This document shows positions 46,280-58,464 of a stretch of 64,000 nucleotides of DNA, in pieces (position 1 is the stretch's first letter; each line of letters starts with the position of its first letter). The DNA comes from Leucocoprinus leucothites (Eukaryota; Basidiomycota; Agaricomycetes; Agaricales; Agaricaceae), in NCBI GenBank assembly GCA_013368445.1, contig JAACJO010000016.1, positions 186,001-250,000 on the forward strand, in the 5' to 3' direction. Both the position numbers and the translations under genes were made by a program. The notes under the pieces are model-generated. The model ran no database searches and was not told the DNA's origin. It saw nothing but the letters and a program-made list of their open reading frames with translations.

Positions 46280-48703
46280 ATGGACCCGATAGCTCAAAAA
46301 CCACGTGTGGCTATCATTGGTACTGGGTATGGAACGCTTTTTTGACGGCCTCTCCTGGTTGTCAATGCTGAAGCTGACTGGACTTTGACAGGACTGGAGG
46401 CCTAGCCCTTGCCATTAAACTAAAGCAACAATTAGGTTACGAAAACTTTACTGTTCGTCTCTCTACCTCCTCTGTCATAACAGTTCATTCCTCATGTTTC
46501 TCTGTAGATTTTTGAGAAAGGAGATGACGTCGGTGGAACGTGGAGGGTAAGTATATCTCACAGTGGGGATACCCCAGCATGACGCTGATGCTTGTTCATT
46601 TGGCCATCACAGGATAACGTCTATCCAGTATGTGCATTTCCCAATATGCCAGTAGAGACGGTAATACTAACCCAAACGAAAGGGATGCTCATCAGACATA
46701 CCCATGTTCTTCTACTCCCTCTCTACCGACAACCACGATTGGCCCCACTCACATGGAAGTTCCACCGATATCCAAGAATACTGGCAAACCCTTGCTCAAA
46801 AATACACACTCTATCCCCTCATCCAATTCAACACAAAAGTAACTTCAGCTATCTGGGATGACGCCGAGAAAGTGTATCACATTTACCTTGAAGACGTCAA
46901 AACGGGTGAAAAGCGGGAATACGAAGCCGAGGTCCTCGTATCTGCCATTGGTGTTCTGGAAGTTCCGAGGTATGCGAATATACCTGGAAGAGAAGAGTTT
47001 AAGGGCGAGTTGTGGCATTCTGCGAGGTGGAATCCGAAGAATGTAGATATGAGGAATAAGAGGGTGGCTGTTATTGGAAATGGTGCTTCCGCGTACGTGC
47101 TCTATGCTCATGCTTTCTTGGTTCGCGAAGACTTGACAGGGGCATTGGTTACGTGTGTAGGACGCAATTCGTACCGCGCATTACGGAGGATCCTAGTGTG
47201 CAGGTCATCGAGTTCTGTAGAACACCAAACTGGATGTTGCCACCCGTAAGTTGCCCAAGCTTCGCATTCCTAGATGTATAATCCACTCCTAACCACGTAA
47301 TGGACGCCTACGCCAGATTCGCACAGAATACTCATCAGTTCGCCGTTGGTTCAATCGCAATATTCCCTTAGTGCCTCTCTTCTTTCGATGGCTCATGTAC
47401 TTGCGGGTAAGTAATTTCCCTCCACATCATCACTCGCGACTAATCATGGATTATGAAGACCGAATTATTCTACATGCTTATCTTCGGAAGCCCTTTCATG
47501 CGAAAGATCAGCACCAAGGTATTATCGTTAACTCGCTTTTCCAGAACATGTCATTCAATTTCTCAATTTCTGTAGGGCGCGGCGTATTACATCAAATCGG
47601 CAGCACCGAAGCAATACCACGAGAAGCTCATTCCGAAGTATAGTAAGTACCCTGAACCTAGACATTAATTTGAGGCTTACTCGGCTCTTTTTTGCTTCGT
47701 CATTAAATTAGCACTCGGTTGTAAACGAGTTATTTTCGATACCGACTTCTGTAAAGCACTTCATCGTCCGAACTTTGATCTCAACTGGGATGGCGTTGAG
47801 AGGATTACAGAGGATGGTGTTCTTACCAAGAAAGGTCCGCCATCTTATCTCCGGGAAGAGCAAAGCGACTAACGTTGAAACTTGCAGGCGAAAAGATTCC
47901 TTTTGACATTATCATCTTCGGAACAGGTTACAGAGCGGTATGTTGAGCATGAAATGCTCAAGATTAGCTCGGCTTACTGTATTTGTGGTAGGACGAATAC
48001 CCTCTCCAGGTTCGTGGAGTTGGAGGAACGATACAGGAATACTTCAAGGACAAACAAGGACCTCAAGCTTATCGCGGGACTACATATCCTAATTTCCCAA
48101 ACTTTTTCACCATTTCTGGTAACTCTCTTGTCTTTCCTGCGACATTTGATTGGCCATTTAACGTATTATGAACGACAGGGCCTAATACAATAACTGGCCA
48201 TACCTCCGTAATATTCACCAACGAATGCCAGGCCGACTACATCATCCAACTCATCAAACCCATTCTCGAACGTCAAGTGGTAACCGTCGAAGTCAAGCCC
48301 GAACCCACGGATGTCTACAATGAGAAAATACAAGGCCGGCTTTCAACCTCTGTGTTTCCGAACTGTCAATCGTGGTATCGCGTCGAGGGAAGTGGGAAGA
48401 TTACGAACATTTTCCCTGGGTGAGCTAATTCCACTCGGTTTGCTTCACACTCCATCATCATGGTACTGACCGAGCTATAGAGCTACGACATTGTTTTGGC
48501 TTTGGCTTCGGAAGCCCAAGTGGCAAGACTATATTGGTCTTGGTCTCGAGGAATGGCTAGATAGGAGGAAGAAAGAAAGGCGCAATAAACTCTGGAGATG
48601 GAGTGCGGTATTGATCATTCTTGCAGTTGGAGTTGTTTATCTTTGGTATAATCGCCGTGGCTTTCGCTTTCCGCCATGGAAATCTCCCGTGTCTATCCTG
48701 TAA
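46280..48703 (+). CDS. Flavin-containing (Baeyer-Villiger-like) monooxygenase with C-terminal anchor
   Basis: A 545-residue FAD/NADPH monooxygenase from fourteen exons: 46280-46326, 46392-46452, 46508-46546, 46613-46627, 46683-47092, 47161-47245, 47317-47406, 47459-47518, 47576-47642, 47712-47834, 47888-47937, 47992-48118, 48179-48419, 48481-48703. FAD motif GTGTGGLALA near residues 14-23; GDDVGGTWRDNVYPG near 40-54; a Baeyer-Villiger-like fingerprint FKGELWHSARW near 156-166; NADPH motif VIGNGASA near 183-190. The final FMO-type position after W is Asn rather than Pro or Asp. Near 515-535 a hydrophobic helix (AVLIILAVGVVYLW) followed by basic residues suggests an ER tail anchor. Expected reaction: oxygen insertion next to a ketone, or heteroatom oxidation; substrate unknown. 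Exon 4 is 15 nt (DNVYP). Confidence 0.9.
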
Positions 48704-49236
48704 ACGTATGGCCGAATTTACTATGGAGTAGCTGTATCTCTAGTAGTATCTTCTACACATGGGATTCCTCGGGGGCCTATGATGTTGAGGCGGCATATGT
48801 ATTACGGTCATTAAGCGCCCATATCGGCATTTGCCTTTGATCTCTGACTGAAAAGAGCTCGGCTTGTGCTCTGTGGCTTGAGTTTCCCAGGTCAGCCAAC
48901 GCTTCGTCAGCCAAATCCCATGCTCTGGCCGCCTATGGCCAAGATTATGCAACGTGCATCACGTATAGACCTCTTAGCTGGCATCATATGATGCTTCCTT
49001 CCCCGACGAGCTTAAGAAGTGATCACGAATTTCGCTACCCCACACTTCTCATTTCCCAGTTTGATTGCCCCATACTCGGGTGCTATCATCGCCGGATATA
49101 TCACAGGACATGCAACCCAGTTAGTCACGACCGGTGACCCCAATCAAGAGCAAGCACGAAGAAGCGCTTTTGTCTTCGGTCATATAGACCTTACCCTCTC
49201 AAGAGAACACCTTCAATATTGCATTCTTGATCAACT
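48704..49236. other. Intergenic region upstream of alcohol dehydrogenase 1
   Basis: No gene seen. It contains the 3' end of the monooxygenase and the promoter of the dehydrogenase. A 73-codon frame at 49019 has no known content. Confidence 0.45.
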
Positions 49237-50874
49237 ATGACCACCTTCCAAATTCCAAAAACTCAGAAAGCCGCTGTTCTTCATGAGATCAATGGAGAAT
49301 ATCGCATCGAAACCAACTGGCCTGTTACTCAACCCAGCGAACTCAAACCTGGAGAGTGTTTGGTTAAACTCGAATACTCGGGTGTCTGCCATTCAGATTT
49401 GAGCCTGAAGAAGGGCGAGTGGGGATTGGCACCAAAAATTCCCCTGATTGGTGGACATGAGGGTGTCGGCGTGGTTGTAGCTATCGGAGAGCATACGAAG
49501 AATTCCGCAGTCAAGGTTGGTGACCGGGTTGGAGTCAAGTGGATTGCAGGTATCTGTGAGACGTAAGTACCCTCTTCTCTGTACAAAAGAGCCAGAAGTG
49601 AATGATAGTTCAGTTGCGAGATGTGTCATGTTGGAAACGACTCATGTGAATATTCTTTTTGCAACCATTGCCTTGTACTCTCAAGCTAATATGACTAGCC
49701 TGTGCTGTCGGTATGGGTACGATGGCACACGGCGCTTCGATGCCCGGGACTTTCCAAGAATACGCTGTGAGCTCTATTTTTCGCCTCTATTCAACGAATT
49801 GAGAAACCCGTCTTCCACAGGTTACGTATGCTAATTATGTCACGAGAATACCAGAGGGTGTAGACAGCGCCGAAATTGCTCCAATACTCTGTGCTGTTCG
49901 TTGTCCTTGACATGCCCTCCTTTCGTTGGACTAATCAGACGATCCGTCTTCTCCGCTAGGGTCTGACTGTCTATAAGGCGATCAAGACCTCTAAGGCTCG
50001 CATCGGGCAGTGGATTGCAATCACTGGTGCTGGAGGTGGCCTAGGTCATCTCGGTGGGTGGTCTTGCCTTCCAGCCTCAATGTATGACTTGATCCAAAGA
50101 TGCAGCTGTACAGTATGCCGTTGCTCAAGGCCTTCGTGTCGTCGCAATTGGTGAATTCCGAGATCACATAATCTTTCCAGTTTCGTTGACTATTATATCA
50201 TTAGATACCGGTGAAGACAAGAAAGCACTTGTCCTGAGCCTTGGTGCCGAGAAATGGGTCGATTTCAAAGAAAGTAAGAATCTCGCAGCTGACGTTCAAG
50301 CCGCTACTGGTGGCGCAGGACCTCAAGTTGCAATAATTGCGACCGGACATGTAAATTATCCATTCAACCCGACATCCCTCCTAGAGACGCTAACACGGGC
50401 CTGAATTTCCTTTAGCCGGAGCCGTTCTCCCAAGCCGCTCTGTATCTGAAGAGTACTGGAACGCTTATGTGCGTAGGTGTGCCAGCGAAAATGGCGGCAC
50501 TTAATATCCCGATACCATTGATTATTGGCAAGGTTTGTGGACCAGCATCATAATTTTTGCATATAGCTAATTTTGATTCAACAGAATCTCAGAATCATCG
50601 GCACTGCTATTGGGTGAGCAAATCACAATTACGCAGTAATAATCCCTTTGCCTATAAATCACCGTTTAGCAATCGCCAAGATGCCAACGAAGCAGTCGCT
50701 ATTGCAGCCCGAGGAAATGTTCGACCTCGCTTTGAGACCAAAAGGCTGGAGGATGTGAATGCGTGAGAAACCTTATTATTGTCAAATATCTCCCGGCACT
50801 TAGTCAATGACTTTAGTGTATTCAAGGATATGGACGAGGGAAAGATCACAGGAAGAATTGTACTCAAGCTATAA
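49237..50874 (+). CDS. Zinc alcohol dehydrogenase 1 (ADH1 type)
   Basis: A 360-residue medium-chain, NAD-linked alcohol dehydrogenase of the yeast ADH1 class. Exons: 49237-49562, 49614-49645, 49699-49766, 49821-49895, 49960-50053, 50106-50150, 50205-50350, 50416-50532, 50585-50613, 50670-50762, 50817-50874. Catalytic zinc ligands lie in SGVCHSD (Cys near 46), GGHEGVGVV (His near 69) and ILCAGLTVY (Cys near 166). The structural zinc cysteines follow the C-x2-C-x2-C-x7-C pattern in ICETCEMC...SSC near 106-120. The NAD fold shows GAGGGLGHL, and VVAIDTGED supplies the acidic residue expected for NAD over NADP. Cytosolic. I used the acceptor at 50105 rather than one six bases earlier because it gives the canonical GHLAVQYA. 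Tandem with a paralogue 550 bp downstream. Confidence 0.92.
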
Positions 50875-51426
50875 CTCGAGAATTATTCATGTCTCGTTTA
50901 ACATAGTACGTCGGAAATTCGGGTACTCTTTCGATCAGCGCATACGTGATACGGATGTATATATATGTACAAATGTAGCGGACGGTGAAGCCGTTCTGTA
51001 AATTTCAAGCCAGATTGGATACTTTTGCTTGCCATCAGGTGCCAGTTGGAATCCCGGCACCACCGGTGAGTGGCGTACGGGGCCAACCCTTCAAGCCACT
51101 CCACACATGACTCAAGAACAGCGCTCGATTTAAAACTTAGAGGTGTACTCACACCTTGCACAATTCCCTTTAACAAATTTTCATTCATACTCATATTTAC
51201 ATACTCTATAGCAAGTACCCGACCAAGCTGGATCTGGTTATCAGGTACTTGATCAACCAACGAAAGAAAGAAATACTATCATACCCCTCGGTACCGAGAC
51301 CTACCGTCATAATCGGCTGCGATTATGACTGAGTGTACATAAGCATCCTAGTCAAGTTACCTTTCGCCAATCTAAATAGCTCCCAGCCAACTACACCACT
51401 CGCATCCCATTACCAGCTTCCCCTTC
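50875..51426. other. Spacer between tandem alcohol dehydrogenases
   Basis: Holds the terminator of copy 1 and the promoter of copy 2. No gene or repeat recognised. Confidence 0.45.
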
Positions 51427-53068
51427 ATGACAACTCTCCAGATACCGAAAACCCAAAAAGCCGCGGTTCTTCACGAAGTTAAAGGCGACTATCATATCGA
51501 AACCGACTGGCCTGTTACTCAACCCAACGAACTCAAAGCCGGAGAATGCTTGGTGAAAATCGAGTACTCTGGTGTTTGTCACTCCGATTTGCATATCAAG
51601 GACGCAGACTGGGGTCCACCAGGTATCATGCCTCTGATAGGCGGACATGAGGCTGTTGGTGTAGTCGTTTCCATTGGAGAGCATACAAGAAATCCAGCAG
51701 TCAAGATTGGTGATCGCGTTGGGTTAAAATATATCGCTGCAATTTGTGATATGTAAATATTCTCCAATCGTTCATCTCTTTAGAACTCAATTGAACATCA
51801 ATGCAGATGTGAGATGTGCCGCTCAGGACATGAGGCTTGTAAGTACTGTCCGGCTGAGAGACATCTTGGTAGACAGGCGCTGACATGAACAGGCTGCACT
51901 ATCGGTATAACCAAACTAAGTCACGGTGCCGGGATACAAGGGACATTCCAGCAATACGCTGTAAGGCTTTTTTGATTTAACCTGCTTAACACCTAGCTAA
52001 AATAACGCGCAAGGTGTCATACGTAAACTACGTCACGAAAATCCCTGATGAGATAAATAGTGCTGCAGCTGCACCCATTCTCTGCGCTGTAAGTTGTCAT
52101 CTTTATCCCGCTATGTTTATAAACATGATTCATGTCTTCCTCCAGGGTCTGACTGTTTACAAAGCAATCAAAACCTCTGGTGCGCGCATTGGGCAGTGGA
52201 TTGCAATTACCGGAGCTGGAGGTGGCCTAGGACACCTTGGTAAGGAATTTCACCCTCCGTCGATCACCAACGACCAATGAATGGAAAATAGCTGTTCAAT
52301 ACGCCATTGCTCAAGGTCTCCGTGTGGTCGCAATTGGTAAATCCGATTCCTATCCAGTCATTTCACTGGCAGTACTGAAGTTCCCACCTCCAGATACGGG
52401 AGAGAAAAAGAAAAAGCTCGTCCTAAGCCTCGGCGCTGAGAAATGGGTTGATTTCCGGGAAACCAAAGATCTTGTTGCTGATGTACAAGCAGCGACGGGT
52501 GGTCCAGGCCCTCAAGTAGCGATCATTGCTACCGGTGGAAGCGTAGGCCTCCTTTACCTCCTGAGATCTTGGCATTGAATTTGATCGTCGATATTCATGA
52601 TTCCCATGTAGGCTGAACCATTCCGTCAAGCCGCCATGTACCTTAAGACCACTGGGACAATGGTCGGGATCGGTGTTCCAGTCGGTACGCCTACGCTAGA
52701 TATTCCAATCGGTCTGCTTATTGGCAAGGTTCGTTCGAGCGAAAAATGCATTGGACATCTTCCGGAGGTCTGATCTGTCTCCACAGAGTCTAAGAATCAT
52801 AGGGACCGCAATTGGGTAGGGGAACATTTCGCGATGCGCTATTTGCCTTTACTTACACTCCCTCCAGCGATCGACAAGACGCAGACGAAGCAATGGTTAT
52901 TGCCGCTCTAGGCAAAGTTCGCACCCGGTTTGAGACCCGCAACCTAGAAGACTTAAACACGTAAGGGAACCCTTGCTAGGTATCTTCTCGTAATTAACAT
53001 ATAATTCTAGTGTCTTCAAGGAGATGTCAGAAGGACGCATTGCAGGACGAATTGTTCTCAAGCTATAG
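51427..53068 (+). CDS. Zinc alcohol dehydrogenase 2 (ADH1 type)
   Basis: A 361-residue tandem paralogue of the preceding gene with the same eleven-exon plan: 51427-51752, 51807-51838, 51893-51960, 52014-52088, 52146-52239, 52292-52336, 52394-52542, 52612-52728, 52787-52815, 52868-52960, 53011-53068. Conserved zinc and coenzyme features: [63 protein letters not shown] and VVAIDTGE. Exons 7 and 8 differ most from copy 1 ([15 protein letters not shown] here), and exon 7 has one extra codon. Expected to interconvert primary alcohols and aldehydes with NAD. It ends 174 bp from the convergent MFS gene 3. Confidence 0.92.
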
Positions 53069-53242
53069 CCTCACTCAACCTACGAGTCTCATTCCCTATA
53101 CAACAAGATGAATATAAACATGACGATCGTGCTTATTCCGAAAGAGTGCATTCGAGACTTGTGCGATGAACCAAGTTAAATGAATAATCCAACAAATGCT
53201 CGATCTGGAGTATCGACAGGGAGCCATACTCGTTCATAGATT

Positions 53243-55247
53243 CTAAGTGGTGTCCTCTGTTGAATAACCGATGTCTACCCATGCTCTCATAGATTCTCCA
53301 TGTGCGATGGTCAATATGGTCAGTCTAATGGACGTATCAGTCAAATCTGAGCCAACCACGGGTCAGTGGTTTTGAGATCACGCACCCAATTCCCATTGCA
53401 GACAAAAATGCGACAATCGAATTGGTGAACACTAGACCAAATCTATCGATCGAAGGCAAGAGAAGAGCAGTAGACGACGAAAGAGCGACCGATCGAAGAG
53501 CACTGGAAGTACAGTTTTTGTTGATCAGTACAACTGCAAGAGTGAGGATGTGAAAGAGACAAACTTGACCGCAGCAGTAACTTCCGCGCTATTCGCGTGC
53601 AGCACGTCTACGACGTATGCACCACACGGTGTCAAGGCAATATCACACTGGACATTCATAAGTCGAGTTTCGGGGACAGAATTCAAGGGAAGAGATGAGA
53701 CGCACACCGACTCCGTTGATGAATAGGATAATGAGATTCAGAGTGAGGCCAAGTGGGCCTGATATGTATGTCGTGATTAGTCCAGAGGCTATGACGGTTG
53801 CGGGGAGGAAAAAGCTGTATAACGAAGCCCTGAGTCGGTCCTCTGGGTACCAGTAACCACGTTTCTCCCTGTACCGAATTACGATTTTGTCAGATATCCA
53901 ACCGGAGAGCGGCGATCCAACTAGGGTGCAGAAATGAGTTTGTATGAGAAAGAACATCTTTTCCACTGCACTTACTCGCATTCCCGATTCCGAGAGGTAG
54001 GACGCATAAACCAAGTAAAGCTTCGTTTTCAATTCCGTATTTCTTTCCCTACAAGGATATTTAGAAATGAGTGAATAAAGCAAAGTATGACTTACAATTG
54101 TGTAGGGTAACGGAAGCATCAGCGCTATTTTGAATTGATCTAGCTTCAAATAAATATAGGCATAAGAATGACGACTCACTGAAGTCGGTTAACATTGCAA
54201 GAAAACCTATGAACGACTGATGAGAGGTACCATGAATGAGTATAAAATGGAGATGATACATCTTTATGATGACGTACAACAGCCAGTACAGTTGGACTAC
54301 GAAGCAAAAGGAGCTGGGAGAATGGATTCAAGATCACCGGTCTCCATTTTGGTAGTGGCCTTCCGGATCTCTTGTACTCGTCAATTCCCATGGTACCAGG
54401 ATGGCTTGTTTCAGGGAAGAATAAGAGTATACAGATAAGTGCGCCCAGGGCAAAGGCAGCAAGAAAATAGTGGATGGCCCGCCAAGACCAGTATTGAGCC
54501 GTGAGTCCTCCAATTGTGGGAGCGAGGGCCCACCCAAGGAGACAAGTCTGATGGATGGATTAAGTCTGTAGACTTGCAAAAGTCTAATGAGGGAACATAC
54601 ACCAAAATAGCTCCCCAGAGCCGCTCCTCTCTCCTCGAGTTTGTAGATATCGCCAATTACTCCAGCACCGACAGAAAGACCCGGTGAGGCTCCCATGCCT
54701 TGAATAACGCGCCAGAACATGAGCTGAGACACAGTTTGTGCGCGCGCGACACCGAGTGAGCCAATAATCATGATTGGGAAGTACCATAAATAACTGGGTC
54801 GACGACCATCTACGTATTATTGATCAGAGGCGACCTGAGCGATGCGGAAAAAGGACCTACAGAACTTCGAGTACTTAGAGCCAACGAGACCGCCAAAGGA
54901 AGCGGCAAGCATGTAGATACTGACTGCAGCACTAGAAACACGTATTTCAGGCACGAAGATTGGGGGATCGAGCCAATGTTTTGGCATACCTGATGACCTC
55001 ACCATTCGAGTCGAGGTCCTTAGCGATCTGAGGAATGGAGGGCAAAAAGGTCCCAGAAGTGAAGACTAGGGGTTCACAATCAGTGTTTTCTTCAGTACAG
55101 GCAACCGAGCACAGAAGAGATGGACTAACAAGCAACCAATCCACCCCATGACACAATCGCTACCAACAAATGTTTCTTGCGTGGGGAAAAGCGCTCGTAA
55201 ATATGTTTATGATCATCCTGTAGCAATGGTGTCTCTTCGCTAGCCAT
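53243..55247 (-). CDS. MFS transporter 3 (DHA1-like)
   Basis: A 459-residue transporter from twelve exons: 55247-55130, 55065-54990, 54931-54861, 54809-54601, 54547-54278, 54216-54180, 54124-54096, 54048-53976, 53920-53706, 53647-53565, 53502-53386, 53324-53243. It starts MASEETPLLQDDHKH. Motifs: GVIGDIYKLEERGAALG, ALAPTIGGLTAQYWSWR, FPETSHPGT, YWYPEDRLRAS and the closing AWVDIGYST. Unlike transporters 1 and 2 it has no intron after the Ile-Gly-Gly of motif C; the 270-nt exon is continuous. It shares that loss and the closing sequence with transporter 4, so these two are closest relatives. Substrate unknown; it is convergent with alcohol dehydrogenase 2. Confidence 0.88.
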
Positions 55248-55930
55248 TATCGTTGGGGAACAGAGATGCTGAGAGTTACGTTCAAGGATAAGACAACACG
55301 AGGAAAGGCTCAATGCTTGGCTGATATGCGAGTTCAAAATGTCCGAATAGGCTTTAGCTTCCAGTGACTCAAGTTCGGGATCCGAGAATGGTACAACTTA
55401 TTATGAATAGAAGCATCTTGATGATTAACACCAGATACGCGCGCTGGGGTATTCGTGCTATGCTGTCCGATCGGAAGTTCTATCGCCATCTAACTCCTTT
55501 GGACCATCCATTGTATGTGCCCATATTCAAAGTGGCGGTGCTTGAAGCAATGAAGGCCAACCTGATTTAGCGCCCAATTAGCACAGAAAGGAAGTAGTGG
55601 AGGTTGGCTGACAGGCTGAGGAAGGGTACTTGAAGATAAAGCACATACAGGATCAGGATCAGGTACACAACAGCACTCAAGTGCGCGATCAACAGGGATC
55701 AATATTTCAATGTCAATGCGACTGGATTTTCCCACTGCACTCAAGATTAGAAATTGACAGTGGTTGTAATTCGTGCATAGCACTACACAGCACCAATGAA
55801 GCTAAATACGATAAAAGGAGTATGATGAAGAGAGAAATGCTGTATTGGGCTCCTTGGGTATCCCAGTGTTGGTATCATTACATTAGAATGCGACTATAAT
55901 ACTTTAACGATATCTGGAAAAGCCCTCTCT

Positions 55931-56647
55931 CTATATTATTGTCAAACTCAATACGCGGCCATCGACACTCTCCCATGCCTTGCCAGCTTCAGTACAATCG
56001 GTTGTAGCTTTCAGGTAAAATAACGAGGCGAGGACGTAGTCGAGGATACTCGAAGCCTGGCTCTCGACAACGAGCTCCCAAGTAGGTGCTGCACCTGAGA
56101 TGGTCTCCATCCAGACAACCGGAGTATCGGACGACTCTTCATACAACTGCGTATAGATGAAGTTAGATCTTTTGGGGAGTGCGAGGCCACATGGATAAAT
56201 ACTCACTGCCCAGGAATAGGATCGCTTCTTCCGCCAAAGGTAGGTTCCTTGCTCAGTGTGCAAAGACATCGACAATTGCCTACAACAGAATTTAGCCTCA
56301 GAAAATGGCGTCATTTTATTTATGAAGTAGAGTGCTAACCCGGCGTTCGTTGTTGGTGCTTGCTTCAAAACATGAGCAGCGTTAACGGCTTTCCCATCGT
56401 TCCTCTCAACGAACTTGAAAATATTACGCAGGAACGTCCGCCTATTAACCTCTGCAACCACCTTCCTCCGTGCTTCATCGCGTATCTTGACTTTACTGAA
56501 TCCGTCAGAAGTGGTGAGATAAAAACGAGGAACGTTGTGTTCGTATAACACCGCGTGGTGTGCATCGCTCCGCTTGAATAACAGGCGTATTTGGCCTTTG
56601 GGGTTTTGGCTCGTAGAGTAGTTTGTGAGGGTGACTTCAGAGTTCAT
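55931..56647 (-). CDS. DUF6593 protein 3
   Basis: A 198-residue protein from exons 56647-56340, 56279-56207 and 56146-55931. It begins MNSEVTLTNYSTSQNPKGQIRLL; the domain shows VPRFYLTTSDGFSKVKI, then EVNRRTFLRNIFKF, a tryptophan-bearing TYLWRKKRSYSWALYEE, and an ending YVLASLFYLKA. The family occurs widely in agaricomycetes; function is not known. It is more distant from the tandem pair at 18767-21008 than they are from each other, and lacks their acidic insertion. An upstream TTG-opened extension was rejected in favour of this ATG. Confidence 0.72.
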   Translation of the reverse strand: MNSEVTLTNYSTSQNPKGQIRLLFKRSDAHHAVLYEHNVPRFYLTTSDGFSKVKIRDEARRKVVAEVNRRTFLRNIFKFVERNDGKAVNAAHVLKQAPTTNAGLALYFINKMTPFSEAKFCCRQLSMSLHTEQGTYLWRKKRSYSWAVSIYPCGLALPKRSNFIYTQLYEESSDTPVVWMETISGAAPTWELVVESQASSILDYVLASLFYLKATTDCTEAGKAWESVDGRVLSLTII

Positions 56648-57159
56648 ATTGGAGGAACTACGAGAGCGAACAGTGGAACTGAGGTATGACAAGTCGCTTG
56701 TTGATGGGTCCCTGAAGGCGCATAGCGCTATCCTTTATACCTGATGAGAACCCTAACCAGGAAATCATATTGTGTTGAGGGTGCCCGCAATCTGAGTCAT
56801 TCGCGAGACGGGTCAAGGTCCAGAAATTCTGAGGATCGCGAGGAGCGGAGGGCTAAGATGACATTTTGATGACCAAAGCCAAAAAAAGCCGTGGCGATGA
56901 GGGTCTTTCTGATTGAGTTCGTGATCAGGTTCAGCTTACCAAGCAAAATTCCCAGAAATTGGAAATTCGAAGTTCCCTTCTAAGTCCTCCTGCGATGTAT
57001 CTTCCACTTTTCGTTTCTGGCGTCTACTATACATCAGGCAACTATTGGGCTGGACGCCGTTATATTTCATTCAAGGAGAACTCGCTAGGAGTTCCCTAAA
57101 AACTCTCCACTGGGACTGGATGAACAGGGCGAGATTTCTATCAACGAACAAGCAACAAA

Positions 57160-57500
57160 GTTCGTGACCTTCGGAACTGATCAGCCCTCGAGCTCTGACT
57201 CGTTGACTGCCAAGCCTCAAAAATCCCTTTGTCCGTGATCTACGAGGACAATGTTCGCGACCGATGTGAATCATCCAGGTCCGAAAGCGAAGCAGAGCAC
57301 TGGCGACACTCAGGAATCAGTCTTCCTGGGTTTCTGAACGATGTCACAGGGAAGTCCTTTCGACCCTCCTTTCAATGAGTTGTTCGCTTTGTGAACAAGC
57401 GCTTACTAATCGACGCGGAAGTCACGATTTATGTGCTACCTGACTTGCTGACGTTCCACGCGCAATCTTTAAGATACAGGTGAAGTTGTGGGTCGACCAG
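57160..57500. repeat. Dispersed repeat, copy 1
   Basis: About 340 bp matching 58706-59052 in the same orientation, from AAGTTCGTGACCTTCGG to the shared TGGGTCGACCA. Long identical blocks remain, for example around GACGCGGAAGTCACGATT. No coding frame, terminal inverted repeats or target duplications are visible to me. It probably derives from a mobile element or a local duplication. Confidence 0.75.
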
Positions 57501-57730
57501 CGAGTTTTAGTTTGTTTATTTGTCCCACATTTGCTTTTATTTGTCCGGCCCTCCAGGGCCATGCTGTGTGCGAGAGGGACTGGGTAGGAGTCTGGGTAGG
57601 AGTCTGGGTCCGGCGAGGCAATGAAGAAGTTTACGAAGTTCAAAATGGATTCAAACTCAGCAAATGAGTGCATATAAGTGAGCGTGCCTAGAGAGATGAA
57701 CGTCTGAGCCCAAAGTATTTCTTGCTCACC

Positions 57731-58099
57731 ATGAATCAACCTAAAGTAGTATGTCTTGCTGCAGTTGCTGCAGTTGGAAGTGTAATTGCTTTTCCTTTTA
57801 TTGGAATTCCCCTCCTCAGCGCATTCGGTTTCACATCTGCTGGTATAGCTGCGGGTGAGTCTCCTCTTCGCTCAGCCAAAGGGTGCATCCAACGGTGTCA
57901 TTTGACGCTAGGGTCCATCGCCGCTTGGGTTCAGTCTGTATTTTATGGAGGTGCCACAACGGGTGTCTTTTCCGTCTTGCAATCCATCGGAGCACAAGCC
58001 GCATTTCCGCTGGTCTACAACTTCGTTGCAGGAGTTTTCGGTGCAGGAGTTTTCTTGGTCGGAGTTATTGCTACAGCCTGCTGTAGGCCAAGACGATGA
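57731..58099 (+). CDS. ISG12/IFI6-like small membrane protein
   Basis: A 103-residue hydrophobic protein from exons 57731-57854 and 57912-58099. It follows the pattern of interferon-alpha-inducible ISG12/IFI6-27 proteins: a Gly/Ala-rich first helix (AAVAAVGSVIAFPF), GFTSAGIAAGSIAAWVQS near 31-48, YGGATTGVFSVLQSIGA near 51-67, and a final helix FVAGVFGAGVFLVGV ending in a short basic tail CCRPRR. Animal members act at mitochondria or the nuclear envelope in cell death and antiviral responses; the role of the many agaricomycete members is unknown. Up to four membrane helices are likely. Start is the first ATG; an upstream TTG-opened extension is ignored. It sits between two copies of a dispersed repeat. 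Confidence 0.8.
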   Translation: MNQPKVVCLAAVAAVGSVIAFPFIGIPLLSAFGFTSAGIAAGESPLRSAKGCIQRCHLTLGSIAAWVQSVFYGGATTGVFSVLQSIGAQAAFPLVYNFVAGVFGAGVFLVGVIATACCRPRR

Positions 58100-58464
58100 G
58101 GTTCGCGATTTGACTTACTTTCTCGGAGATATCGGCGACCACCCTAAATAGACATATACAGTTAGTTTGCAATAAGTACTCTCTTCGTGTCTTTTGTATT
58201 TGTCACTGTCAAGGGTAAAAATGTCGCATTCGTTCGTGTAACCCGAACTACTCGTCGTTGAATGGACGCCATTATCAATGAAAGGTGTTCGAAAAAAATA
58301 CCAGGCTTCCATCAGGACCTCCAGGTAAGTCAGGAACGGCCTCAGTGTGAGCCCTACCTGGCTAAGTGTCGCAGGCCTTTGTCATATTCGCTATAAAAGA
58401 TGAAGGAATCGAAGTTTCAAGACTCCATAGCCTTCCATAGCTCAACAGTCTAACATGATGAGTC

